A DNA stretch of 64,000 bases from Drosophila pseudoobscura (Eukaryota; Arthropoda; Insecta; Diptera; Drosophilidae): positions 58,171,869-58,235,868 of the forward strand of contig NC_046683.1 of NCBI RefSeq assembly GCF_009870125.1, given 5' to 3'. The translations under genes and the position numbers were made by a program. This document shows, piece by piece, positions 36,631 through 47,600 of this stretch (the first letter of the stretch is position 1; each line of letters opens with the position of its first letter). Below the pieces are notes generated by a model. It saw only the letters and a program-made list of their open reading frames with translations, did not search any database and was not told the origin of the DNA.

Positions 36631-37819
36631 GATCCTGGATCAGATCCTTGAAGGAACAAAGAGTACATTTATATGCATTTGTGCATGTTTGAGTATTGTT
36701 CATCCAGACATTCGATTGCTGCAGGCAATGGTGGCAGTGGCAGTGGCAGGCAGCAGAGAAAACAAGGGCAAACAATAAAATGAACAAACAAACAAACAAA
36801 CACGCAACAACGAGGCAGACATACATCGCATGTGAGGAGACAGACAGGGAGATAGGGAGACAGGCAGCAGGGAGACAGGGTATTCTACGTACAGGGTAGA
36901 CATACAACGAGCATATGCAGATGTGGAACCGGGACCGGGACGGGGATTGGGACCCCTCTGTAGACGAGCGGACAGGCAGCGATAGAGACCTGCATTAAAT
37001 AAATATGTGCGTAATAAAAGGCAAATAAAAAAAGAAATAAAGAGAGAAGCAGCAGCAAAAAAAGAGCAAACCAATTGAAGTGTGTCGCGCCAACAATTGC
37101 AATTTGTATTAATTTTATTGGTTTATTATTATCATCCAGCGACCGAGAGACCAAACGACCAAACGACCGACAGAGAGACCGATTGAGCGACCGATTGATG
37201 CCGTCAGACAGTGTTTATATGTACGTCCGTCGGTCGGCCGTTCGGTCGAAAGCGAGTTAATTTCATTTACTGATTTGCTCGCCAGACGACGGCCAAGAGA
37301 GGCACGGGGGATGGGTGGGGCGGGAGGGGAGGGGAGCTCGATTGCGGTTATGGTTCCGAGGGGAACGCGCCTTTCGGTAATCGGAAATCGGAACCTCCGC
37401 CATCCGTCCGTCGCGGGGACGTTATCAGTCGTAGCGGGGGGTGGATCGGGGGGTGGATCGGAGGGTGGATCGGAGGGGTGCAAGTGCAAGTCCAGGGGTG
37501 TACCCGCATGTGGGGTGTCTGGATGTGGCCGATGAACTGCAATCGGACGATGTGCGACTTGATTGGGGCACGTGTTGATTCGAGGGAAAGTGGGGACTAC
37601 GTTTGGGAGGGGGGAACTTTCTATTGGAAGGTATTTCTCGAGGGGGAATCGTCTTACAACCTTAGAACTCTCTGAGTTGTAAGCGGAAGTGCTTGAGGCG
37701 ATCCATTTACCCATTGTATGTATCTATATCTGTGCCTGTGTATCTATCTGTTGATTAACCATCGCACTGATCATTCCGCAATCAGTTATAGCCCACAGTT
37801 TGGGTGCCTGTTCTTTGTA

Positions 37820-38005
37820 AACTGCTTGTGTTATGTAATCCCCAACTTCAAAGTCCAAAAAAACACAGATCCCTGAGCTGAAGATCTGTTGACTGCTTTG
37901 CCTACGCAGAGTTCATATTTGCACTGCTTTGGGGACAAACTCCTCCAATTAGTTGTAGTAAATCATGAATACAAGCAGTGCATTTCGCTAAACTCGCAAG
38001 CAGTT
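37820..38005. repeat. CACTGCTT cluster J
   Basis: CACTGCTT at 37922, AACTGCTT at 37820, GACTGCTT at 37891, AAGCAGTG at 37973 and AAGCAGTT at 37998. This is the only cluster outside the first 19 kb. Orientation switches partway, so it looks like two opposed half-clusters. Confidence 0.55.
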
Positions 38006-40167
38006 CACTTATGAAATGCAGAATGCCAGAGGCCAAGGGCCGCGACTCGAATATCTGCCGACTGAACGACTCAAGTCTCAGCAGCGACACCGACACTGCA
38101 GTCTGCAGTCTGCAGTCTGTAGTCTGACCCTCGGTCCCCGCCCTCCCCCCCCTCCACTCAAGGCGGGGGCATTACGATCCCCGCTGTATTATCGTTTGTC
38201 CATTCCTACCGATCGTTGCCCCCATCGTGGCTGTGGCTGTGCCTGTGCCCGGGCCTGGGGCTGGGACTGGGACTGGGACTCTGTGTGGCTGCAGCGTTCA
38301 TTGAACGCACTTTCGGGCACTCGACGCACGCGTCGCGTCGTTAACAAAAAAACAACAAAAGAGGAGGAAAAAACCGCTGTCTCCAGATACTTTTTGGATG
38401 TGTGTACGCGTGCATAATACAATAATAATTTCGTTTCACAAAAAAGTACAACAACAACAGAAGTAAGCGGCGCAGCCAATGGCCGAGCGGCAGCGGCAGC
38501 GGCAGAGGGAGCGGCAGAGGGAGCGGGAACAGAAAAGTTGCCCAGACAGCGATCCCAATCCCGATCAATGCACCTTGGCCAAAGGTGCAACGCCTTGTGC
38601 CTCGACAAAGTCTCTTTCCCGCTGTCTTCCTCCATCTCCACCTCTCCCTCCGTCTCTCTCTCTCTGCCTCTCTCTCTGTCTGTCTGTCGTTGTATCTCCT
38701 TCTCTGTCTGTTGTCTGGGCATTCAGTGACGCACGAAACGCGATCACGTTCGCATTTATTAAAAGATGGTTGCTGTTGCACTGGAAAGTGGACTCTGAGA
38801 CACGGACTCGCGACTCGGGACTGGCAGTGCGACTCCTCCGGCCAGGAGGAGAGACAGATGTGGGTAACATTTGCTAGCCAACCCAAAAAACAAAAAAACA
38901 ACACCAAAAACCAAGCACAAAAAGAAGAGTAGCAGAAGAAGAAAACGTCAGAGAAAGAGGACCCAAACTAAGGCTGCGAATACCCTATTCCGAATATAAA
39001 GTAATCCCCCAAAACCTACTCCAAAGCCAATACAAATACGAATCTCATGAAAAACCCAAAGCTTTTCCCTTTAAGACTCTTGAATTTGGCTTCGATTTTG
39101 ATGAAACTTTTTGTGTAAATAAATAAACGCATTAGATTTGAGATCCCAAAGTTGCATGGCATTCTCTTGAGACATTTCAAAGTTATACCCACAAAGAAGT
39201 TTGTTCCTTAAGGGTTTCCATGCACAACCTGTTCCCCAATCTCATAGTACCCTCAAATACAGAGTATTCCATAAAAAACTTGACCAACATGTGGTTCTGT
39301 TGGCTATTTTTAGACGCCTCTTTCGCTATCTGTCTGTTCCGTCTCCGTCTCTCTGTCTGTCTGTGTGTGTGTGCAACTGCAACAGGATGGGGCACAGGAA
39401 CAGGCAATGTCTGGAGCGACAGAGAGGGGGTTCTTCTTGGTTCATTAACTGCGACCAAGTTTTAATCAGATTTGTGCGTGAAGTTCGCCACTAACCTGAG
39501 GAGGAATCCAGCGACAAGAAATGGGTGGGATTTTGGGGGCAGGCAGGCAGGCAGGCACGAAGCCACTTCTCTCTCTGAGAAGTTTCCAGCCATATTTTTT
39601 AATGGGAAAATTCAAACAGAACTCCACTGTCCACGAGGAAAGAACTGTGTGTTTCCGAACCCGTTTCCAGCAGACATCGCCGTTCCATCGTTTCATCTGC
39701 GGAAGCGTGGCCCCTATAAACCATATTCTTTTGGTTCCTTTTGCTGTTTTTTGCTGCTTTTTGCTGCTCTTTGCTGCCTTTTGCGTCTCGCGGATTTCTT
39801 CTTGCAGCAGCCGCAGCAGCAGACAAATTTATGAGCGTTAAGTGAAGGCCAATAAAATTGTGGACGTTTTTTCCGTCTGGACTTGTTTTCTGGCCACAAC
39901 TTGAGGCCGTCTCTTCCGCTGGAACATTAATTTTACGATGGGTTTCCAGTTCTTTCGAGATTTTTTGTTGTTTCTGTTTCTGTTTCTGTCTCTGCCCGTG
40001 CCCGTGCCCGTGTCCCGAAAGACTAATGGATTTTAGTGTTTTGGGCTTCCAATGTTCCACAAATTAAAACAGAATTATAATTAAATACTCCCACCGCCCA
40101 CGAGAGGGCTCATTATCGATCGCTTATCGAGTGCGGGTGGGTGTGGGGATGGGGGTGGATTCAGTTG
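38006..40167. other. Noncoding DNA upstream of the DUF1091 cluster
   Basis: No gene recognised. CTGCAGT repeats near 38090-38120, CT-rich stretches near 38640-38700, and GCAGGCAGG near 39540. From about 38940 the DNA becomes less repetitive. Two TATCG words lie at about 40115-40130, shortly before the first DUF1091 gene. Confidence 0.5.
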
Positions 40168-40204
40168 GATAAAGGCCATGGTTCACCTGTGACTAGCCTC
40201 AGTG
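40168..40204 (+). promoter_or_regulatory. TATA-like box and initiator of the first DUF1091 gene
   Basis: GATAAAG at 40168-40174 lies about 31 bp before the A of a TCAGTG initiator at 40199-40204, the standard fly TATA-to-start spacing. Start of transcription at about 40201 would leave a leader of only about 20 nt before ATG 40221. TCAGT is the fly initiator consensus; the TATA element is non-canonical. Confidence 0.5.
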
Positions 40205-40220
40205 CTCGACTGGAAACAAC

Positions 40221-40955
40221 ATGTGGAAGTTATCTGCGATTGCTGGCACTTTCCTAATGGTAAACAAATGGTTGAAGGTTAAAGGTAACAAAAAGCTAGT
40301 AGAACCCCCCACTAAAAGGCCCCATACCATTCCACAGTGCGCGGTGGCACATGTGACATTCACGAACCTCAAGTGCCAGATGATTGACCGGCGGTTCGGG
40401 CTGTTTGAAATGTGCCGGATCAAGGCGGTGAATCGAACCCACAAATATATGGATATCTACGCAAAGATCTACAAGTTACCCGTGGATAATATAACTGTAA
40501 GCCTCTACACGATAGATCTGCCAGAATCGTATGTATTTTTTCTCTCTTGCAGTGCCGAATCCTTCCCATGCGTCATGATCATGGCTATAGGCCGTTCTTC
40601 ATGAACCTGACCTTTGATTTCTGTGGGTTTTTCAGGAGTCTACGGACCGAGCATGGCATCAGGGAGATCCTGCTCCAAGAACTCTTCCAGACGGTCAAGC
40701 AGTTCACGAACGTGAACCACTCGTGTCCCTACAATGTGAGTGATCGATGGACCCAGAGGAGCGATAGCTATGACTCGTTTGTGTGTATTCCAGCACGATT
40801 TGGTGATCTCCAAAATGTGGACCGGCAATCTGGAGACGCGATTCCTGCGGTACATTCCCTTGCCCCAAGGGGACTACAGCCTCTCCTTCTACTGGTTCAC
40901 CGTCGGCGTTCATCGAGCGACTGTCCGAGTGTACTTTAGGCTAACCGGCGGCTAA
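40221..40955 (+). CDS. DUF1091 (CheB-like) secreted protein, copy 1
   Basis: Four exons: 40221-40259, 40338-40496, 40553-40735 and 40794-40955. Introns are 78, 56 and 58 nt, all GT-AG and phase 0, giving 180 residues. A short hydrophobic leader is followed by the family signature AHVTFTNLKC (17-26), then CRIKAVNRTHKY (39-50), HGYRPFF near 76-82, NHSCPYN (121-127), and a C-terminal block with TGNLE and GDY before the stop. Shared cysteines are C26, C39, C90 and C124; C14 and C67 are extra. Glycosylation sequons are at N45, N64, N84 and N121. DUF1091 proteins are insect secreted proteins, some (CheB) chemosensory and related to the GM2-activator lipid-binding fold. The exact ligand is unknown. 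The first intron is a multiple of three and stop-free, so its retention would still give an open protein. Confidence 0.9.
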
Positions 40956-41138
40956 TTATGAACAATCGTCATTATGGCTGGATCAGCGATCATGGGCGGT
41001 GGTGAGACCATCATCATTTCGATACGATCTCTGCTTTCGAGAACTGTAAATGGCTTGATTCGTTAAAATATATACACCGCAACATCAGAAACGTTTATGC
41101 CACAACGAGTCAGAGGCGCCGCCGATCAATAGTTCGCA

Positions 41139-41865
41139 ATGGACGGACTGCTCTGTGTATGGATTCTGTTGGGTGCTCTAACGGTAAACCTTTCAAGGAA
41201 AGCAAGTGTCTGGGAAGAGTCTATTATTGGTGCCTTTTGTTGTAGACGACCCACGCGCATGTGACCTTTACGAACCTCAAGTGCGAGATGGCGGATAGAA
41301 CATTCGGGGATGTCATGTGCCGCATCAAGGCAGTGAATCGCACCCACAAGTATATGGAGCTCAGGGCTCAACTGTTCAAGCTTCCAGTGGAAAATATCAC
41401 AGTGAGTTCCAGGAGACAGAAGACAGGAGACAGGAGACAGGACCTATTGATCCTGAGATCCCTCTTGCAGGTCAACCTAAAGCTAATGCGCTACAATCAT
41501 GGCTACAAAGTGTTCTTCATTGACGTCAACGTCGATGCCTGCAAGTTCCTGGCGAACCCCCGGAACCCCATCGTCCGCTCCTTCTACAATATCTTTAAGA
41601 AAAACTCGAACGCAAACCACACATGTCCCTACAATGTGAGTATTCTGTGATTGATTGAGAGGGAGAGAGATCCTAAAGCCGAAGATCGTTCCAGCACGAT
41701 GTGATTGTCGACAAATTGTTTACCGGGAATCTGGAGGCGGATTTCGCCAAATATGTTCCTATGGTCAATGGCGACTATGCCTTCTTCACGGAGTGGTCTA
41801 CGAACAAAATACATCGCGCCTTTCTGAAGGTATATTTCAGTTTATCAGGATCAAAAGTTGATTGA
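41139..41865 (+). CDS. DUF1091 (CheB-like) secreted protein, copy 2
   Basis: Exons 41139-41183, 41246-41401, 41471-41635 and 41695-41865; introns 62, 69 and 59 nt, all phase 0; 178 residues. The leader MDGLLCVWILLGALT is a clear signal peptide core. Then come AHVTFTNLKC (19-28), CRIKAVNRTHKY (40-51), HGYKVFFIDV (77-86), DACKFL near 89, NHTCPYN (116-122), and the last exon HDVIVDKLFTGNLEADF. The four shared cysteines are C28, C40, C91 and C119. It starts 183 bp after the stop of copy 1 on the same strand, as expected of a tandem duplicate. The second intron contains a short GGAGACA repeat. The role is inferred from family membership only: an extracellular ligand/lipid-binding-like protein. Confidence 0.92.
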
Positions 41866-42386
41866 TCAATCAGCGCGCTCAATCAGTCATAAAATAGTCG
41901 GCTATTTATTTGTTTCCTCTTTTTTTTTTTTTTTCTTCCAAGCCTCATTAAAGCGTTTAAACACCGAAAATGATGTTTGATTCTAGATTTGAATATCATA
42001 ATAAGTGTCGTCTTTGTTCGGGTATGATGATTTCTAATGAAAGGGCGTGAAAATATCGGGAAAATCCGGAAAAGATCAAAGGCTTGTTTTAACTTCAAAA
42101 GAATGCGATTATTGTGGCATTACTATCCCCTAATACCAGCAGTTCTTAAGCCCACTGTGCTGTACTCTACTGGCCGAGAGCGCATAGAATAAGAGAGCGA
42201 AAAAAGAGAAGAATACAACTGAAAGGGATACCAGTTTTGGGGCCAGCGAGCAAGGAAAACAGACTCAAGTTCCAGACTACGTTATGGAAATAATTAATAG
42301 TGCTCTGAAGTAGCATTTCCATTTATGATCCAATCAGGTCTAAAACATTGCTAGAAGCCGTTCCAAACAAGCCTCTTTCATCAGGT
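41866..42386. other. Intergenic DNA between DUF1091 copies
   Basis: AT-rich spacer with a T run near 41922-41935. No gene seen on either strand before the inverted fragment that begins at 42387. Confidence 0.55.
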
Positions 42387-42770
42387 TTATCGTTTGTGAA
42401 GTGCCTTTGAGGATCGATCTAAAAGATTCACAGAATCTCCCAACATTTTGCCATCAATTATGGTGGTTTTTGATATCTTAATGTCGCGCCACGTGACCCG
42501 CGACTCTCGAAACTCAAATTCAAAGCAATTTCCCTTCAAACTGGACAAATATAGTTCTGCATCACATTTCAATCGAGCGGAATCAGTGGAGTAGAAATCT
42601 ACTGTAAAAACTCCATAATTATATGATAATGGTCCATTCCGTTCGATATAATCTTTAACCAGAGGATTGCCCTGTAATAATTCCGCCGGAAAATCGCATT
42701 AAAGACCTTTAATAGCCCCACCATTCGCTTTGGATGCGGATTGTTGGACGATCTAATGGGTCTATTGTCT
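42387..42770 (-). pseudogene. Inverted, truncated DUF1091-like fragment
   Basis: On the minus strand a pyrimidine-rich acceptor (TACCTTTTAG, first exon base 42770) leads into a frame reading NNPHPKRMVGLLKVFN. A shift of frame then gives CDFPAELLQGNPLVKDYIER, followed by YGVFTVDFYSTDSARLKCDAE and a further 50 residues to TAA at 42389-42387. By eye this follows the DUF1091 C-terminal pattern: an NP...LL..F. segment, a cysteine-proline motif, L..G.PL, a tyrosine-containing loop, and a final beta-strand-like segment. The N-terminal exons are missing; the plus-strand gene at 42827 occupies that space. The frame break and truncation suggest a dead, inverted duplicate. Alternatively the block from an acceptor TTATTACAG at about 42675 is an exon of another gene. 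The family assignment is inference from a hand alignment. Confidence 0.4.
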
Positions 42771-42826
42771 CTAAAAGGTATTATTAATGGAGTGAATCGA
42801 TGATCCGCAGCGCAGTTTCGTCCAAA

Positions 42827-43533
42827 ATGTGGAGGCTGCCGGTGTTCGTTCTATGGATAGCTCTGCAATCGGTAATCGTATGGACATGCCTGGAATGGAC
42901 CAATAAAAAGGGCATATCCTTTCTGTTTAGACAAGTTTCAGTCACGTGACATTCACGAACCTCAAATGCAGCTCGTTAGATGATAAATTCATGGAGTTTG
43001 CCACGTGCCAGATCAAGGCTGTCAATCGATCGCACAAGTACTTGGATATATACACGAAGATGCATCAGTTGCCCATAAACACGGCCTGGGTGAGCGCTCT
43101 CTGTCGCGCTGAGTGAGGATCTATATCCCGCGGATCTCTTTTTTAGGTGAAAGTGAAGTTCATGAAGTTCGATAACGGATACAAGCCCTTCTTCATCGAC
43201 CTCTCCTATGATGCCTGCAAGTTCATGAGGAATAAAAAGAAGCATCCGATTGCGTTCATGTTCTTTCGATCGTTTGTGAACAACACGAACCTCAATCACA
43301 CCTGTCCCTACGATGTGAGTAGATAGCCCCATGACCCGTGGCCTCTATATGGACCGTTCTACCACAAATAGCATGACATTTTCGTGGACAAACTCTATAC
43401 CGGAGAACTGGAGACGGAATTCAGTCGCCTCATCCCCATTCCCAGCGGGGACTACGCCATCTTCACCGAATGGAGCTCCGAGAACACCACACGCTGTACC
43501 GTTCGCCTCTATATGAAGATATTCCAAAAATAG
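42827..43533 (+). CDS. DUF1091 (CheB-like) secreted protein, copy 3
   Basis: Exons 42827-42871, 42931-43089, 43147-43314 and 43372-43533; introns 59, 57 and 57 nt, all phase 0; 177 residues. The ATG context CCAAAATG is a good fly start. The leader MWRLPVFVLWIALQS is followed by SHVTFTNLKC (19-28), CQIKAVNRSHKY (41-52), NGYKPFFIDL (78-87), DACKFM near 90, NHTCPYD (118-124), and the last exon HDIFVDKLYTGELETEF. Shared cysteines are C28, C41, C92 and C121; C166 is extra. For exon 2 the acceptor TTCTGTTTAG is chosen over the nearby TTTCAG because only it keeps the family frame. Same strand as copies 1 and 2, after a 961-bp gap holding the inverted fragment. Confidence 0.92.
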
Positions 43534-43559
43534 AGATCTGTTGTACTTCAATTGTGGAA

Positions 43560-43600
43560 TTGTTTTCTTTGTTGTTTTTTTTTTTTTTTTGTGCGTGCAA
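43560..43600. repeat. T run after DUF1091 copy 3
   Basis: A TTG/T-rich stretch with a run of about 15 T following the third gene, probably in its 3' region. A GTAAAGATCAATATAAAG stretch follows but no canonical AATAAA. Confidence 0.4.
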
Positions 43601-43789
43601 GTAAAGATCAATATAAAGAAACAATCGATAATATGTGCCGCAGCCCTGCTCCCAGCTCAGCTGAAAAGCCAAGCTAGCTCTCTCGCTCGCACTGCATGCT
43701 TTTCCCATAGAAAAAGTCGATTGTCTAAAGCCCAACAAGATGATCGGCGGTACAGAAATCACAGAAACAAGTGAAATAATAGAATCGAT

Positions 43790-43900
43790 AAAACTGAATC
43801 GATTATTAATCGGAAAGATAAAGTTCCAGAGGGAGTTCCAGAGGGAGTTCATAGATAAATCGTAAACAATCGCCAGCTATCGATAGACATCGATTGTTCA
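43790..43900. promoter_or_regulatory. TATCGATA element with ATCGAT words
   Basis: A perfect TATCGATA at 43878-43885, with ATCGAT words on both sides (about 43783-43815 and 43890). DREF/BEAF-32-type sequence on the 3' side of the DUF1091 cluster, mirroring the larger cluster at 36.1-36.6 kb. Confidence 0.4.
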
Positions 43901-44624
43901 TTGGAAAGATGGAGTCCTAGTTCCTTTCCATCCCAAAAACTAAAGGGTATTCCTCCTCCCATCAGATGCAGTACATATTTCATCATGGAAGTGCCTTTTT
44001 CTGTCATATTTTTGCCTCAGGAATCCCAAATGTTCTTCCAGGAATTTCCATAATTCCGCCAAAACACCAAATAATTCATCAAAAAATCAGTCCAGAACTC
44101 AAGGACACGTCGTGCCTTTGTGTGTGTGTGTGTGTGTGTGTGTGGGGGCAGGAAGGTGGGGCAGGTCGCAGAGAGTCCATTAATAATAAATTAAACATAT
44201 TCCCTGACATGCCCCATGGCATGGATCTCTACCTTTCTACCTTTGTGCCCCTCGAACCGTTCGTTCGTTCGTCTGGTTCTTAAATGGTTTCTGCTGCTGC
44301 TGCTGTTGTTGTTGGCTGCTCCCCTAATGACCTAGAAATACAAATTCCAGTCCTCCGTGCATGCCCCCACGTATGGAGCACCTCTCCCTGTTGCCGCCTC
44401 TGCCTGTTCTACCGATTAGTGAAATCCCCGGACTGCCGCCAAGGCTGCCTTGGCTGCTTGGCTGCTCGGCTGCTGGCAAGTCATTCAGCAGACGGTAGAC
44501 GGTAGACGGCAGACGGCAGACGCTGAAGCAACTGAAACGGAAGCTAATCGCTTCACTAAGTTCCTTGGGAGTCCCCCCAATCCCCCGTCCCCATCTTCTC
44601 TGGATTGCGTAACAACATATATCT

Positions 44625-44676
44625 ACAGATACAGATACAGATACACATCTACAGATACAGATACAGATACAGATAC
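44625..44676. repeat. Hexanucleotide (ACAGAT)n array
   Basis: About eight ACAGAT units with minor interruptions. Confidence 0.8.
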
Positions 44677-47600
44677 TCAACAGATGACTCTGACTCTGAC
44701 GCTGGTCAAGGTGGAAGCGCTTTGTGGCTTTGACTGTTTGTCTGTCGGATTATAAATGATTCTCCCATTAATTCCCAACCAAATGCCAGAGACAGACAAA
44801 CGGAAAGACAGGCAGACAGGTGGAGGGACGGACGGACGAACGGAGGTGGGGAACAGACATTAACATTAACATTTAACAGGTAGATAGGTCCGGTAGTCTG
44901 GCATTCAAACATTCGACAGACAGACAGACGGACAGACGGACGGACAGACAGACAGAAGTGAACAATCAATATCATTTGATTACATTGATAACGTTTATAC
45001 GGACGGATATACGGGTGTACGGGTATACGGGCACAGACAGGCCTGTCTCTTCGTTTCGTTATCGAACTTCGCCTCGATATCCATGGATGGATGGACGGTT
45101 CGACGGATGGATGGATGGATGGGGCTTTCGTCATTCGAATGCCGACTGTCTAGACGAGTGGCTCCATAAAAACGTATTTTCGCCTCACGCCACACAGCGC
45201 CACAGAGAGCCACGAAAAAGGGGAACACCGAAACGGGTCTATGGGCTAAGGCTTTGAGAAGTGTTGCTATCTATCTATTTAACAGATATGTATCTATAAA
45301 ATATGCAGAATTCAGGCAACAATTTGTGAAAAAAGTAGGTTGCCATTGAGATACTGTCTGGACTTGTTTAGAATTGGTTTGAGATGGACATCGTTTCAAG
45401 AGAAGGACTTAAGGGAAAGAATTGTTTGGCTTTAACAAAACTATGCAGAAGAAGAGACAGCTGATTGACAGCTGATTGAAGAAAGCCAGAGACAAAATTC
45501 GAGACTTCTCTGGGTTCGGCAATCCATTAGCGGCGAAAGAAGTCTCCCGAGCCGAGCACGAACAGCTGATGCATGCTCCAAAGCAACCCTGTGTGTCTTT
45601 TTCGTTAAGCCGAAGTCGTGAAACCGGTCCTTGGGGAGTCTTCCGTTTGAATCGAAGCCAGAACCAAACCAGAACCCATATTATATATCTTCCAACTTGG
45701 AGAAAAACACCAAAGGAATGGGGAAGACATTCTATGCCTAAGAGTATCTTTTTTTTTTAGAGCATTCAAAATTCGTAGCCACAAAAGATCGCCATCTTTT
45801 TGTTTTTAATTTATTTTTGGCGCAAGTTTTGTTTTGTTTTATTTTTCGGCTGTCGATTTGAATAAGTTTTGAATGAACGACGCGGCGTCTGACGCTGCAA
45901 CGTCCGAGGGAATGACGCGAATCGATACCCAGACAGACAGAACGAAGAAGCCACGAAGATCTGAGGCCCCGCCGAATGCCGCCTGGCGACAGTTGCAACG
46001 TGCAGCAGGATGTGTCCAGTGTCCAGTGTCCAGTGTCCTGTGTCCAGGACGAGTACGAGTACGAGAGTCCCCTCCGATAATAAAGACAATCCATTCTTTT
46101 TTTTTGTTGTTTATTAAACGCCGATGAAATGAAGCGAAAACTGATTCGCCGATGCCTCTTCCTTTTGCATGGCCAAAGCGATTTGCTGGACATGGCATTA
46201 AGGAGGGGCGGCAGGGGCCTCCATTTCCACCTTCTACCTTCTTCCACATGTAAGTGCAACACCGCTGCAACGTGCAACGAGCAACGAGCAACGTGCAACG
46301 CTGGCGGCAACTACAAAAGCAGCTGCGAGGACAGACGACAGACGACAACGTTTCGAGTATCAGACGCGGAGGAGCGGCCACTGATAGCAACTGGAGCGGC
46401 AACACAACACAGCGCAAAGAACAGAACAGAGCAGAGCGGAGCACACGTCTCGACCAGGCTGATACCGTGCAATTCCGATGGCTTTTTCTAGGGAACTCTC
46501 CGACTGGAAAGAGTGCTCTCTGAACTGATTCCCAGCACAGGGTATCGCAGAGGTAAGACAGGGGGCTGCCACGGCGGCGGCTTCATCAAGAGATTGCCCC
46601 AAAGAACTGACACACGCATCGAGTGAACGAATGAACGAGTGAACGAATGAACGAATGTCGCCTTTTGGCTTTTGAAGTTGCTGCTGGCTGCTGGCGGCTG
46701 CTGCCGTCTTTTTGGGGCGGAGAGAAGTTTCGAATTGCAAGGCAAATGAGATGGAGACACCGTAGAAGCCACAGACACAGCCAGAGCCAGAGCCAGAGCC
46801 GCAGCGACAAACAAAAAGCCCATGCCACACCCCCTGCCGACACAGACCTCGTGCCCCCCTTTCAGGTGTCTGTTAATTGCATTAAAATGTTTGTAATTGC
46901 AATGCAGTCAGAGTAGCGGGGATTGCCTTAGCCTTCCTTTCTCTTATCCAAGAGAATCTCCAAGTGGCGAAGGGAGGCAGGAAGCCACAGAGAGAGAGAG
47001 AGAGAGAGGACTGCCGCGAGTGAGACATGCCACAAGCTGTCGTCGGGGCCAAAAATGCCATAGATGCCGCCAAAGTCGTGTAACTATAATTGCCATAATA
47101 ACATAATATCTTTGGGGCACCGCCACTTGCAACAGCGGCAACAGCGGCAACAGCGGCAGCTGCAACAACAAAAAGCCAGCCCTGCTGGCAAATAAGGTGT
47201 CGAGAGACATATTCTCCTAGTCCCTGGCCCCTCGCCCCTCGCCCCATCGCCCCATCGCCCCCTCGGGCACCTCTCCTACTCCGAATATGGCGACAAAATG
47301 CCGACTGAGAGGACAGACGATTGTCCCTTGATTGTCTCTCAGTGGATGGATCTCTGAACCGAACCATGGGACCCATGGCCATGGGTCTCTGCCTCTGGAG
47401 GCGACCGACCGACCGACCGACCGACTCCACTGTGGACTCTCTGTGTCTCTGTGCGGAGGTGACATTTTTCTCATGCCCAACGAAGCGAACAACGAAATGC
47501 AGTTGATGGAGCGCCTTCGCTGGAGAGTGGAGAGTGGATAGTGGATAGTGGCAGGGGCTTGCCACAGAGCCGGTGATTGAAGGACAGTGGTTCGAATGAC

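Noticed and set aside
42931..42942. Alternative acceptor TTTCAG at 42941 for exon 2 of DUF1091 copy 3
   Set aside because: It would shift the frame away from the conserved HVTFTNLKC block; the AG at 42929-42930 keeps it.
45476..45760. 94-codon plus-strand frame of mixed composition (KKARDKIRDFSGF...)
   Set aside because: It has no ATG and no clear splice sites; its composition is reasonable but a chance frame cannot be excluded.
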